Origin: Burkholderia sp. WAC0059
GTDB lineage: Bacteria; Pseudomonadota; Gammaproteobacteria; Burkholderiales; Burkholderiaceae
Reading direction: 5' to 3'
DNA length: 64,000 nt
Assembly: GCF_002870125.1 (NCBI RefSeq)
Contig: NZ_PNEO01000021.1
Coordinates: forward strand, 1-64,000
Part shown: piece after piece, positions 52,596 through 61,192 of the stretch
Layout: each line of letters begins with the position of its first letter
How positions within the stretch are numbered: position 1 is the first letter of the stretch
Translations under genes and position numbers: made by a program
The notes under the pieces: model-generated
What the model was told of the DNA's origin: nothing
Databases searched by the model: none
What the model saw: the letters and a program-made list of their open reading frames with translations, nothing else

Positions 52596-53606
52596 ATGCT
52601 CCGCTTCGTATTGCGCCGTGTCGGCATGGTGATACCCACGTTCGTCGGCATCACCGTGCTCGCCTTCGCGCTGATCCACCTGATTCCGGGCGACCCGATC
52701 GAGGTGATGATGGGCGAGCGCGGCGTCGATCCGCAGATGCACGCCGAGGCCATGCACCGCCTCGGGCTCGACCGGCCGCTGCCGGTCCAGTATCTGCACT
52801 ACCTCGGCCAGGTGCTGCACGGCGACCTCGGCACCTCGATCGTCACGAACACGAGCGTCGCGAGCGAGTTCTTCGCGCGCTTTCCGGCCACGCTCGAGCT
52901 GTCGATCTGCGCGATGCTGTTCGCGCTCGTCGTCGGCCTGCCCGCGGGCGTGCTCGCCGCGCTCAGGCGCGGCACGCTGCTCGACCACGGCGTGATGGGC
53001 ACGGCGCTCGCGGGCTACTCGATGCCGATCTTCTGGTGGGGGCTCATCCTCATCATGGTGTTCTCGACGAACCTCGGCTGGACGCCCGTCTCGGGCCGCA
53101 TTTCGGTCGAGTTCGACGTGCCCCACGTGACGGGCTTCATGCTGGTCGACTCGCTGCTCGACCCCGAGGAGGGCGCGTTCCGCTCGGCCCTGAGCCATCT
53201 GATCCTGCCCGCCATCGTGCTCGGTACGATTCCGCTCGCCGTGGTCGCGCGCATGACGCGTTCGTCGATGCTCGAAGTGCTGCGCGAGGACTACATCCGC
53301 ACCGCGCGCGCGAAGGGGCTCTCGCCCGCGCGCGTGGTCGTCGTGCACGCGCTGCGCAACGCGCTGATTCCCGTCGTGACCGTGATCGGCCTGCAGGTCG
53401 GCACGCTGCTTGCGGGCGCGGTGCTGACCGAGACGCTGTTTTCGTGGCCCGGCGTCGGCAAGTGGCTCATCGACGCCATCGGCCGGCGCGACTATCCGGT
53501 CGTGCAGGGCGGCATCCTGCTCATCGCGACGCTCGTGATTCTCGTGAACCTCTGCGTCGATCTGCTCTACGGCGTGCTGAACCCGCGCATCCGCCACACG
53601 AGGTAA
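52596..53606 (+). CDS. dppB: Dipeptide ABC transporter permease DppB
   Basis: Inner-membrane permease. 336 residues with six membrane segments. N-terminal MLRFVLRRVGMVIPTFVGITVLAFALIHLIPGDPIEVMMGERG is typical. The cytoplasmic EAA-like loop is EDYIRTARAKGLSPARVVVVHALRNALIPVVTVIGLQVGTLLAGAVLTETLFSWPGVGKWLIDAI. It follows dppA by 90 bp. Confidence 0.95.
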   Translation: MLRFVLRRVGMVIPTFVGITVLAFALIHLIPGDPIEVMMGERGVDPQMHAEAMHRLGLDRPLPVQYLHYLGQVLHGDLGTSIVTNTSVASEFFARFPATLELSICAMLFALVVGLPAGVLAALRRGTLLDHGVMGTALAGYSMPIFWWGLILIMVFSTNLGWTPVSGRISVEFDVPHVTGFMLVDSLLDPEEGAFRSALSHLILPAIVLGTIPLAVVARMTRSSMLEVLREDYIRTARAKGLSPARVVVVHALRNALIPVVTVIGLQVGTLLAGAVLTETLFSWPGVGKWLIDAIGRRDYPVVQGGILLIATLVILVNLCVDLLYGVLNPRIRHTR

Positions 53607-53654
53607 GTCCATGCACCGATTTTTCCGTTCGCGCCCGCCGCGCGGGGAGGCTTG

Positions 53655-54569
53655 ATGGCCGAACTCCAGCCATCGGCGGGCGTCGCCGCGCCGCGCGGCG
53701 GCCGCGCGCTCGCGGCGCGCGAGTTCTGGACGAACTTCTCGCGCAATCGCGGCGCACTCGCGGCCGGCATCGTCGTCGTGCTGATCGCCGCGCTCGCCGT
53801 CTTCGCGCCGCTCGTCGCGCCGCACAGCCCCATCGAGCAGTACCGCGACTACGTGAAGATTCCGCCGGCCTGGCTCGACGGCGGCAACCGCCAGTTCCTG
53901 CTCGGCACCGACGAGGCCGGCCGCGACATCCTCTCGCGACTCATCTACGGCGCGCGGCTCTCGCTGTGGATCGGCTGCGTCTCGGTCGGGCTCGCGCTCG
54001 TGCCGGGCATCGTGCTCGGCCTCGTCGCCGCGTTCTTCGAGAGGTGGGCCGACACGCCGATCATGCGGCTCATGGACGTGCTGCTCGCGCTGCCCTCGCT
54101 GCTGCTCGCGGTCGCCGTCGTCGCGATCATCGGGCCGGGCCTGACCAACACGATGCTCGCCATCGCCATCGTCGCGCTGCCGGGCTACGTGCGCCTCGCG
54201 CGCGGCTCGGCGCTCGGCGAGCTCAACAAGGAATACGTGACGGCCTCGCGCGTGGCCGGCGCGGGCACGCTGCGGCTCATGTTCTCGCAGGTGCTGCCCA
54301 ACTGCGCGGCGCCCCTCATCGTGCAGGCGACGCTTGGCTTCTCCTCGGCGATCCTCGACGCGGCCGCGCTCGGCTTTCTCGGCCTCGGCGTGCAGCCGCC
54401 CGACGCCGAGTGGGGGGCGATGCTCGCCTCGGCGCGCGACTACATCGACAGCGCCTGGTGGATCGTGACGATGCCGGGCCTCTCCATCCTGATCTCGGTG
54501 CTCGCGATCAACCTGCTCGGCGACGGGCTGCGCGACGCGCTCGACCCCCGACTGAAGCGGACGGCCTGA
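53655..54569 (+). CDS. dppC: Dipeptide ABC transporter permease DppC
   Basis: Second permease. 304 residues. FWTNFSRNRGALAAGIVVVLIAALAVFAPLVAPHSP, FLLGTDEAGRDILSRLIYGARLSLWIGCVSVG and the EAA loop EYVTASRVAGAGTLRLMFSQVLPNCAAPLIVQATLGFSSAILDAAALGFLGLGVQPPDAEWGAML are diagnostic. ATG 53655 follows GGGGAGG; TTG 53652 is also in frame. dppD begins 1 base after its stop. Confidence 0.95.
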   Translation: MAELQPSAGVAAPRGGRALAAREFWTNFSRNRGALAAGIVVVLIAALAVFAPLVAPHSPIEQYRDYVKIPPAWLDGGNRQFLLGTDEAGRDILSRLIYGARLSLWIGCVSVGLALVPGIVLGLVAAFFERWADTPIMRLMDVLLALPSLLLAVAVVAIIGPGLTNTMLAIAIVALPGYVRLARGSALGELNKEYVTASRVAGAGTLRLMFSQVLPNCAAPLIVQATLGFSSAILDAAALGFLGLGVQPPDAEWGAMLASARDYIDSAWWIVTMPGLSILISVLAINLLGDGLRDALDPRLKRTA

Positions 54570-54570
54570 C

Positions 54571-55632
54571 ATGGACGCGCTCCTCGCCATCCGCAATCTT
54601 TCGGTGGAGTTCGACGGACTCAGGGCCGTGGACCGCATCGACCTGACGGTCGCGCCGGGCGAGGTGCTCGGCATCGTCGGCGAATCGGGCTCGGGCAAGA
54701 GCGTCGCGATGATGGCCGTCATGGGCCTCGTCGACGCGCCGGGCAAGGTCAGCGCCGACGCCATCCGCTTCGACGGCCAGGACCTGCTGAACGCGACGGC
54801 GAAGGCGCGCCGGCGCATCGTCGGCAAGGACGTCGCGATGGTGTTCCAGGACGCGCTGACGAGCCTGAACCCGAGCTACACCGTCGGCTACCAGATTCGG
54901 GAAGTGCTGAAGCAGCACGAGGGGCTGCGCGGCGCGGCGCTCGCGCAGCGCGCGCTCGAACTGCTCGACCAGGTGGGCATTCCCGACGCGAAAAATCGCG
55001 TCGAATCGTTTCCCCACCAGCTCTCGGGCGGCATGAACCAGCGCGTGATGATCGCGATGGCCGTCGCCTGCAACCCGAAGCTGCTGATCGCCGACGAGCC
55101 GACCACGGCGCTCGACGTGACGATCCAGGCGCAGATCATGGAGCTGCTGCTGCGCCTGCAGAAGGAGCGCGGCATGGCGCTCGTGCTGATCTCGCACGAC
55201 CTCGCGGTGGTTTCGGAGATCGCGCAGCGCGTCGCCGTGATGTACGCGGGCGAGATCATCGAGACGAACCGCGTGCCGGACATCTTTGCGCGTCCCCATC
55301 ATCCGTACACGGAGGCGCTGCTCGCGGCGATTCCCGAGCACAACGCGGGCGCGGCGCGTCTCGCCGCGCTGCCCGGCATGGTGCCGGGCCGGGACGACCG
55401 GCCGCGCGGATGCCTGTTCGCGCCGCGCTGCGGCTATGCCGTCGAGGCCTGCGGCCGCGCGCGGCCCGCGCTGGCGCCGGTCCCGCCGGCCGGCGCGCCG
55501 GCCGCGAAATTTGTCGCCGAATCCGTGGCCGAATCTGCTGCTGCTGCCAACGCCAACGCGCGCGTTCGCTGCATCAAGCCGCTGAACGTCGCAGCGGTTT
55601 CCGCGGCCACCCTGACCGGAGACGCGCGATGA
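54571..55632 (+). CDS. dppD: Dipeptide ABC transporter ATP-binding protein DppD
   Basis: First ATPase subunit. 353 residues. Walker A is VGESGSGKSVAMMAVMG, Q-loop MVFQDALTSLNP, signature LSGGMNQRVMIAMA, Walker B LLIADEPTTALDVTIQAQIM and H-loop ISHDLAVVSEIA. The oligopeptide-type C-terminal Cys motif is GCLFAPRCGYAVEAC. About 40 residues of Ala-rich tail follow. The stop overlaps dppF (ATGA). Confidence 0.95.
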   Translation: MDALLAIRNLSVEFDGLRAVDRIDLTVAPGEVLGIVGESGSGKSVAMMAVMGLVDAPGKVSADAIRFDGQDLLNATAKARRRIVGKDVAMVFQDALTSLNPSYTVGYQIREVLKQHEGLRGAALAQRALELLDQVGIPDAKNRVESFPHQLSGGMNQRVMIAMAVACNPKLLIADEPTTALDVTIQAQIMELLLRLQKERGMALVLISHDLAVVSEIAQRVAVMYAGEIIETNRVPDIFARPHHPYTEALLAAIPEHNAGAARLAALPGMVPGRDDRPRGCLFAPRCGYAVEACGRARPALAPVPPAGAPAAKFVAESVAESAAAANANARVRCIKPLNVAAVSAATLTGDAR

Positions 55633-56624
55633 GCGAGACGCCTCCCTCCGCTCCGGTGCTCGTCGCAGAGAATCTGAAGAAGCACTACGGCGTGCGGCGC
55701 GGCCTGTTCGGGCACGGCACGATCAAGGCGCTGAACGGCGTCTCGTTCTCGCTCGAACGCGGCCGCACGCTCGCCGTGGTCGGCGAATCGGGCTGCGGCA
55801 AATCGACGCTCGCCCGGCAGCTCACGATGATCGAGCCGCCCACGGCGGGGCGCCTCGTGATCGACGGCGAGGACGTCGCCGGCGCCGGCCGCCGGCGCGT
55901 CGCCGCGCTGCGCCGGCGCGTGCAGATGGTGTTCCAGAACCCGTACGCGTCGCTCAATCCGCGCAAGACCATCGGCGAGACGCTCGGCGAACCGCTCGCC
56001 ATCAACACGCGGCTCACCGCCGCCGAGCGGGCCGACCGCGTCGCGCAGTTGATGCGCGTCGTCGGCCTGCGGCCCGAGCATGCGCAGCGCTATCCGCACA
56101 TGTTCTCGGGCGGCCAGCGCCAGCGCGTCGCGATCGCGCGCGCGATGATCCTCGACCCGCAGATCGTCGTGGCCGACGAGCCCGTGTCGGCGCTCGACGT
56201 CTCGATCCAGGCGCAGATCCTGAACCTCTTCATGGATCTGCAGGCGCAGTTCCGCACGAGCTACGTGTTCGTCTCGCACAACCTCGCGGTGGTCCGGCAC
56301 GTCGCCGACGACGTGATGGTGATGTACCTCGGCGGCGTCGCCGAACTCGGCAGGAAGGAAGCCGTCTGCGAGCGGCCGCTGCATCCGTACACGCGCTCGC
56401 TGCTCTCGGCGACGCCGGCGCTCTTCGAGGCCGACCGGCACGTGAAGATCCGGCTCGAGGGCGAACTGCCGTCGCCGCTCGATCCGCCTTCGGGCTGTAC
56501 GTTCCACCAGCGCTGTCCGTACGCCGTCGAACGCTGCCGCAACGAGGCGCCGATACTTCGCGAAGTTCACGGGCGTCAGGTATCCTGCCATCGTGCAGAG
56601 GAGGTGGGGGAATCGGATGCCTGA
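55629..56624 (+). CDS. dppF: Dipeptide ABC transporter ATP-binding protein DppF
   Basis: Second ATPase subunit. 331 residues. Walker A is VGESGCGKSTLARQLTM, Q-loop MVFQNPYASLNPRKTIGETL, signature FSGGQRQRVAIARAM, Walker B IVVADEPVSALDVSIQAQIL and H-loop VSHNLAVVRHVADDVMVMYLGG. The C-terminal Cys motif is GCTFHQRCPYAVERCRNEAP. The following TraB-type gene starts 8 bases before this stop. Confidence 0.95.
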   Translation: MSETPPSAPVLVAENLKKHYGVRRGLFGHGTIKALNGVSFSLERGRTLAVVGESGCGKSTLARQLTMIEPPTAGRLVIDGEDVAGAGRRRVAALRRRVQMVFQNPYASLNPRKTIGETLGEPLAINTRLTAAERADRVAQLMRVVGLRPEHAQRYPHMFSGGQRQRVAIARAMILDPQIVVADEPVSALDVSIQAQILNLFMDLQAQFRTSYVFVSHNLAVVRHVADDVMVMYLGGVAELGRKEAVCERPLHPYTRSLLSATPALFEADRHVKIRLEGELPSPLDPPSGCTFHQRCPYAVERCRNEAPILREVHGRQVSCHRAEEVGESDA

Positions 56625-57765
56625 AGCGACGGCGGCGCGTCGTTTTACGCGCCGCCAGCTTAACGGCGGCCGCCATGCCGCCGCATCCGCGTGGCGCGCG
56701 TGGATGCGCGCCGGCATCGGCGCCGCGCTCGCGCTCGCCGTCGCGCTCGGCGGGTTGACGATGCCGGTTGCCGAGGCGGCCGGCGCGGCGGCCAACACCG
56801 AGAACGCCGCCTTCCCGCCGGGCAGTCTTGCGTCGTCGGACGGCGGCGGGCTGCCCGGCTTCCACTCGCCGCCGCCCACGTCGAGCTACGCGTCGGGCAC
56901 CACCGCGGGCGGCCCGGTCCGCACGCGTCCGGCCCAGATGCCGTTCTACGTCGCCACGCGCGGCACCACGACCATCTACGTGCTCGGCACGCTGCACGTC
57001 GGCGATCCGGCCGACTATCCGCCGGGCCAGCCGTTCCGGCGGCCCATTCTCGCCGCGCTCGACGCCTCGCCGATTCTCGCGCTGGAACTCTCGCCCGACG
57101 ATCTGCTCGTTTCGCAGGACGACGTGTCGAAGTACGGCGTATGCCGCCGCCCGTGCCTGCAGCAGGCGCTGCCCGGCCCGCTCTGGCAGCGCCTCGTCGC
57201 GCGGATGCGCGGCAACCCCGAGGCGCTGGCCGAAATCCGCCAGATGCGGCCGTGGCTCGCTTCGCTGATGGTGGAAACCTACGATTCGCTGAGCGCCGGC
57301 TTGCAGACGGAATACGGCACCGAGGCGCAGCTTCAAAACGTTTTCCTGAAGCTCAAGGGGCGGCGCATCGTCGGGCTCGAAACGCTCGCGGAGCAGATGC
57401 GCGCGTTCACGAACCTCACGCTCGCGCAGCAGCGCGAGATGCTGGCTCAGGACCTCGCGCAGACGCCCGCGCAGAACGTGGCCGACGTCGAGGCGCTGCT
57501 GCGGCTCTGGCGGCTCGGCGACGCCGACGCGATCGCGGCGTGGGAGGCCGCGCGCTCCGAGCGGCTTGCGCAGAACCTGCGGGTCTCCGAATCGATCGAC
57601 GACCGGATTCTCTACCGCCGCAACCGCCGCTTCGTCTCTCGCATGGTGGCGATCGCCGCGCCGAACCGGCCCGTCTTCGTCGCGATCGGCGCGCTGCACC
57701 TGGGTGGCCGGCGGGGTGTGCTGGCGCTGCTCGGCGAGCGCGGCTTCGTCGTCGTGCCGGGGTGA
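56617..57765 (+). CDS. TraB/GumN-family protein, putative exported
   Basis: 382 residues. A hydrophobic N-terminal segment (GIGAALALAVALGGLTMPVAEAAG, about 34-57) suggests a signal peptide. The TraB/GumN fold shows both diagnostic histidine motifs: IYVLGTLHVGDPADYPP near residue 120 and VFVAIGALHLGGRRGVLALLGERGF near the end. The family is related to Tiki-type metalloproteases, but the substrate is unknown in bacteria. ATG 56617 follows GAGGTGGGGG; GTG 56593 would overlap dppF more. It is coupled to the dpp operon. Confidence 0.88.
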   Translation: MPEATAARRFTRRQLNGGRHAAASAWRAWMRAGIGAALALAVALGGLTMPVAEAAGAAANTENAAFPPGSLASSDGGGLPGFHSPPPTSSYASGTTAGGPVRTRPAQMPFYVATRGTTTIYVLGTLHVGDPADYPPGQPFRRPILAALDASPILALELSPDDLLVSQDDVSKYGVCRRPCLQQALPGPLWQRLVARMRGNPEALAEIRQMRPWLASLMVETYDSLSAGLQTEYGTEAQLQNVFLKLKGRRIVGLETLAEQMRAFTNLTLAQQREMLAQDLAQTPAQNVADVEALLRLWRLGDADAIAAWEAARSERLAQNLRVSESIDDRILYRRNRRFVSRMVAIAAPNRPVFVAIGALHLGGRRGVLALLGERGFVVVPG

Positions 57766-57820
57766 GGGCGGGGAAAACGACCGTCGGGTTGGGGTGAGGG
57801 CGAGGGAAAGCCGTCGGAAC
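57759..57820. repeat. Imperfect ~31-bp tandem duplication after the TraB/GumN gene
   Basis: GGGGTGAGGGCGGGGAAAAC (from 57759) and GGGGTGAGGGCGAGGGAAAG (from 57791) are near-copies, each followed by CCGTCGG. The first copy contains the TGA of the upstream gene. A recent small duplication is likely. Confidence 0.7.
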
Positions 57821-57865
57821 GGGACGGTCTGGTTGGGGCAAATCGGTCGGGGCGGTTCAGATGGC

Positions 57866-58618
57866 TCAGACGGCTCGGGTCCCGGCGGCCCGCACCTCGA
57901 TGCCGGCCTCGTCGAGCGCCGCGCGGATGCGGCGCGCGAACGCGAGCGCGTGCGGTCCGTCGCCGTGCAGGCAGACCGTCTGCGCGTTGATCGACACCCA
58001 CCGGCCGTCGATGGCCTCGACGCGCCGCTCGCGGATCATCGCGAGCGTGCGCGCGAGCACGAGATCCTCGTCGTCGACGAGCGCGCCGGACTCGCTGCGC
58101 GGCACGAGCGAGCCGTCCGCGCGATAGCCGCGATCCGCGAACACCTCCTCGACGGCGGCGAGCCCGGCTTCGCGCGCCGCCTCGACGAGCAGGCTGCCCG
58201 CGAGCGCGAACACGGCCACCGAAGGATCGAAGTCGTGCACGGCCGCGACGATCGCGCGGGCGATCGTCGCGTCGCGCGCCGCCTGGTTGTAGAGCGCCCC
58301 GTGCGGCTTCACGTGTGCGATGCGCCCGCCTTCGGCCAGCGCGATCGCCGAGAGCGCGCCGAGCTGGTAGAGCACGCCCGCGTAGATCTCGTCCGCCGGC
58401 AGGTGCATTTCCCTGCGGCCGAAGTGTTCCGGATCGTTGAAGCTCGGGTGCGCGCCGATCGAGACGCCTTTTTCCACGGCCCAGCGCACGCATTCGCGCA
58501 TCGCGTTCGCGCCGCCGGCGTGCCAGCCGCAGGCGACGTTCGCGGAGCTGACGAGGTCGAGCAGGGCCTCGTCGGCGCCGCAGCCTTCGCCGAGATCGGC
58601 GTTCAGGTCGATGGTCAT
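57866..58618 (-). CDS. pxpA: 5-oxoprolinase subunit PxpA (LamB/YcsF family)
   Basis: Part of the ATP-dependent enzyme PxpABC that opens 5-oxoproline to glutamate. 250 residues. Motifs: MTIDLNADLGEGCGADEALLDLVSSANVACGWHAGGANAMRECVRWA, SIGAHPSFNDPEHFGRREM, RIAHVKPHGALYNQAARD, FADRGYRADGSLVPRSESGALV and QTVCLHGDGPHALAFARRIRAAL. It is third in the pxpB-pxpC-pxpA order, 70 bp after pxpC. Confidence 0.96.
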   Translation of the reverse strand: MTIDLNADLGEGCGADEALLDLVSSANVACGWHAGGANAMRECVRWAVEKGVSIGAHPSFNDPEHFGRREMHLPADEIYAGVLYQLGALSAIALAEGGRIAHVKPHGALYNQAARDATIARAIVAAVHDFDPSVAVFALAGSLLVEAAREAGLAAVEEVFADRGYRADGSLVPRSESGALVDDEDLVLARTLAMIRERRVEAIDGRWVSINAQTVCLHGDGPHALAFARRIRAALDEAGIEVRAAGTRAV

Positions 58619-58688
58619 GATGTTCGTCCTCTCCTTCGCGCGGACCGCGCGATCACGCTCACGCAGGGTCGCGCGCGGTTACACGCCA

Positions 58689-59756
58689 TCACGAACCGGC
58701 CGACGCCGCGCGGCGGCGCGCCTCGTGTTCGTCGCGCATCGCGATGGCGACGTCGATCTGCCGAAGATACGCCCGTTCTTCCTCGCGCGCGTGGCGCGCC
58801 TCGGCCGGCGTGGTCCGCACGAAACGCAGGCCGCCGTTCAGGCGCGCCTGGGCCAGCTTCCAGAGGTCGGCCTCGACGACCACGCCGATTTTCGGGTAGC
58901 CGCCCGTCGTCTGCGCATCGCGCATCAGCACGATGGGCTGGCCCTCGGGCGGCACCTGGATCGTGCCGGGCAGCACCGCGTGCGAGAGGAGTTCGACCGG
59001 GCGCGCGCGTTCGAGCGCCGTGCCGGAGAGGCGGTAGCCCATGCGATTGCTGTTCGGGGTGACGAGCCATTCGTCGGACCAGAGCGCCCGTTGCGCCTCC
59101 GGCGTGAAGCTCGCGTATTCCGGGCCGGGCAGCACGCGCACCGGCATCGCCCACGGCATGCCGCCCGGATGCCGGCCGCGCCGGTGATGCGGTTCGTCGA
59201 TCTGCGCGAACGCGCACCAGGCCGGCGCCTTCACGCCGAAGGCCGGCGCGTCGGGCGCGAGGCACGCGCGCGCGCGTGCCGGCACGCCGGTCGGCAGGTG
59301 ATCGCCGTCTTTCAGCGCGCGGCCGTCGAGGCCGCCGAAGCCCGCCGAAAGATCGGTGCTGCGCGAGCCGAGCACGGCCGGCACGTCGATGCCGCCCGCC
59401 ACGCAGACGTAGCCGCGCATGCCGTATCTGGCCGGCTGCAACGTCAGTTCGTCGCCGGCCCGCACCGGCAGGCTCCACCACGACCAGACCGGCTCGGCGT
59501 AGCCCGGTGCGCCGAGCATGGCGCCGAAGTCGGTGCCCGCGATCGCGATGCGCGTCGGCTTCGAAAAGCGCAGCGCGAGCGGGCCGAGCGTCACTTCTAG
59601 CGCCGCCGCGCCGGGCGCGTTGCCGACGAGCCGGTTGCCGGCTTCGAGCGCGAGCGCGTCGAGCGCGCCGCCCAGCGCGACGCCGAGATGCCGGTAGCCC
59701 GGCCGGCCGGCGTCCTGCACCGTCGTCAGAAGACCCGCGCGGACGATCTCGATCAT
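58689..59756 (-). CDS. pxpC: 5-oxoprolinase subunit PxpC (allophanate hydrolase subunit 2-like)
   Basis: 355 residues. MIEIVRAGLLTTVQDAGRPGYRHLGVALGGALDALALEAGNRLVGN is the family start. GMRGYVCVAGGIDVPAVLGSRSTDLSAGFGGLDGRALKDGD and NSNRMGYRLSG follow, then QPIVLMRDAQTTGGYPKIG. The ATG overlaps the pxpB stop by 4 bases. It works with PxpA and PxpB on 5-oxoproline. Confidence 0.95.
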   Translation of the reverse strand: MIEIVRAGLLTTVQDAGRPGYRHLGVALGGALDALALEAGNRLVGNAPGAAALEVTLGPLALRFSKPTRIAIAGTDFGAMLGAPGYAEPVWSWWSLPVRAGDELTLQPARYGMRGYVCVAGGIDVPAVLGSRSTDLSAGFGGLDGRALKDGDHLPTGVPARARACLAPDAPAFGVKAPAWCAFAQIDEPHHRRGRHPGGMPWAMPVRVLPGPEYASFTPEAQRALWSDEWLVTPNSNRMGYRLSGTALERARPVELLSHAVLPGTIQVPPEGQPIVLMRDAQTTGGYPKIGVVVEADLWKLAQARLNGGLRFVRTTPAEARHAREEERAYLRQIDVAIAMRDEHEARRRAASAGS

Positions 59757-60406
59757 GCGTGGACACCCGCAATCGTGAAGCGCACGCGGTCGCCCGGCTG
59801 CAGCAGCGTGGGCGGATTATCCGACGGATCGAACAGCGCGCGCTGCGCGCGGCCGATCAATTGCCAGCCGCCGGGCGAAGCGGCCGGATAGATGCCGGTC
59901 TGCGCGCCGCCGATGCCGACCGAACCGGCCGGCACCGCAAGCCGCGGCTCGGCCCGGCGCGGCGTGTGCAGCGCTGCGTCGAGTCCGCCCAGATAGGCGA
60001 AGCCCGGCTGGAAGCCGAGGAAGAACACGACGTAGGCACCGGCCGCGTGACGCGCGATCACCTCGTTGGGACGCAGGCCAGTGTGCTTCGCGACCGTCTC
60101 GAGGTCCGGGCCGAACGCGCCGCCGTAGTCGACGGGAATCTCGACGTCGCGGCCGGCCGGCGGCGCGTCGGCCGCGTCCTGCCACGCGCCGGCGAGTTGG
60201 ACCGCGAGCGCGTCGGCGTCGGTCGCGAGCGGGTCGAACGTGATCGTCAGGTTGTTCATGCCGGGCACGACTTCGTCGATGCGCGGCCAGGTCCGCGCCG
60301 CCGCGGCGACGGCCCAGACGCGGCGCTGGACGTCGAGCGTCGCGGGCGGCGGCACTTCGCAGACGAGGGCGCTTTCGCCCAGCGGGTAGATGCGCGGTGA
60401 GTTCAT
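59753..60406 (-). CDS. pxpB: 5-oxoprolinase subunit PxpB (allophanate hydrolase subunit 1-like)
   Basis: 217 residues. PRIYPLGESALVCEVPPPATLDVQRRVWAVA, VVPGMNNLTITFDPLA, IPVDYGGAFGPDLETVAKHTGLRPNEVIARHAAGAYVVFFLGFQPGFAYLGGLDAALHTPRRAEPRLAVPAGSVGIGGAQTGIYPAASPGGWQLIGRA are typical. ATG 60406 (MNSPRIY) is chosen; 38 upstream codons are Arg/Pro-rich and unlikely. First gene of the pxp operon. Confidence 0.95.
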   Translation of the reverse strand: MNSPRIYPLGESALVCEVPPPATLDVQRRVWAVAAAARTWPRIDEVVPGMNNLTITFDPLATDADALAVQLAGAWQDAADAPPAGRDVEIPVDYGGAFGPDLETVAKHTGLRPNEVIARHAAGAYVVFFLGFQPGFAYLGGLDAALHTPRRAEPRLAVPAGSVGIGGAQTGIYPAASPGGWQLIGRAQRALFDPSDNPPTLLQPGDRVRFTIAGVHA

Positions 60407-60545
60407 GGACGGACCGGAGGAGGGAGACGGGCGCCTTCGATGGAATCGGTTTGCGGGGTGGACCGATGCAACGACGATGGCAGCGATGGCGGTGGTTGCA
60501 GCGGGTGCGCGCGGGCGCACGATCCTGATGCCCGGACGACGGCCG

Positions 60546-61172
60546 TCATGCCTTCGGCGCGAGCATGGCCGACAGCCTCGCGCCGGACCGGCAGGCCGCT
60601 TCGGTCACGATGGCATCGAGCGGCAGGTCGTGGGCCTCGCGCGGCAGCGCGTCGAGCCGGCAGGCCTCGCAGGCGATGCCCACGGTCACGGGCGGCGCGT
60701 CGACTTCCGGCCAGGCCGCGAGCGTGCGGTCGTAATAGCCGCCGCCGTAGCCGAGCCGGTAGCACGCGTCGTCGAAGCCGACGCAGGGCACGAGCAGCAA
60801 CCCGGGCGTGAGTGGTTGCGCGTCGGCCGGTTCGGGAATCCGGTGATGGCCTTCGCGCATCGCGGCGCCCGGCGTCCACGCATGAAATTCGAGCGGCGCA
60901 TGGCGCGCCCGGATGACGGGCAGGGCGGCGCGCCGGGCCGCGTCGCCGGCGAGCCACGCGGCCACCCAGGCACGCGCGTCGAACTCGCCCGAAAGCGGCC
61001 AGTAAAAGCCGATGGAGCGCGGCGCAAGGCGCGCGATCAGCGCGTCGAGATGCGCCTCGATCGCCGCGCCGGTCGTGGCTTTCGCCATGGCCGCGAGACG
61101 CGTTTCGAGGAGCGTCGAACGCCCTGCTTTTTTGGATTCCGCAAGAGGGTTGCATGCTATGCTTGGGTCCAC
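60546..61172 (-). CDS. 5-formyltetrahydrofolate cyclo-ligase
   Basis: Converts 5-formyl-THF to 5,10-methenyl-THF with ATP. About 208 residues. Motifs: SIGFYWPLSGEFDARAW, the folate-binding PCVGFDDACYRLGYGGGYYDRTLAAWP and C-terminal HDLPLDAIVTEA. The N-terminal ESKKAGRSTLLETRL supplies the ATP-contact lysine/arginine segment, so the ATG at 61088 would be too short. GTG 61172, with GGAG 6 bases upstream, is the best start; TTG 61190 is possible. Divergent from the lytic transglycosylase by only 20 bp. Confidence 0.88.
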   Translation of the reverse strand: MDPSIACNPLAESKKAGRSTLLETRLAAMAKATTGAAIEAHLDALIARLAPRSIGFYWPLSGEFDARAWVAAWLAGDAARRAALPVIRARHAPLEFHAWTPGAAMREGHHRIPEPADAQPLTPGLLLVPCVGFDDACYRLGYGGGYYDRTLAAWPEVDAPPVTVGIACEACRLDALPREAHDLPLDAIVTEAACRSGARLSAMLAPKA

Positions 61173-61192
61173 CTCGTGCTCCAGAAACAACG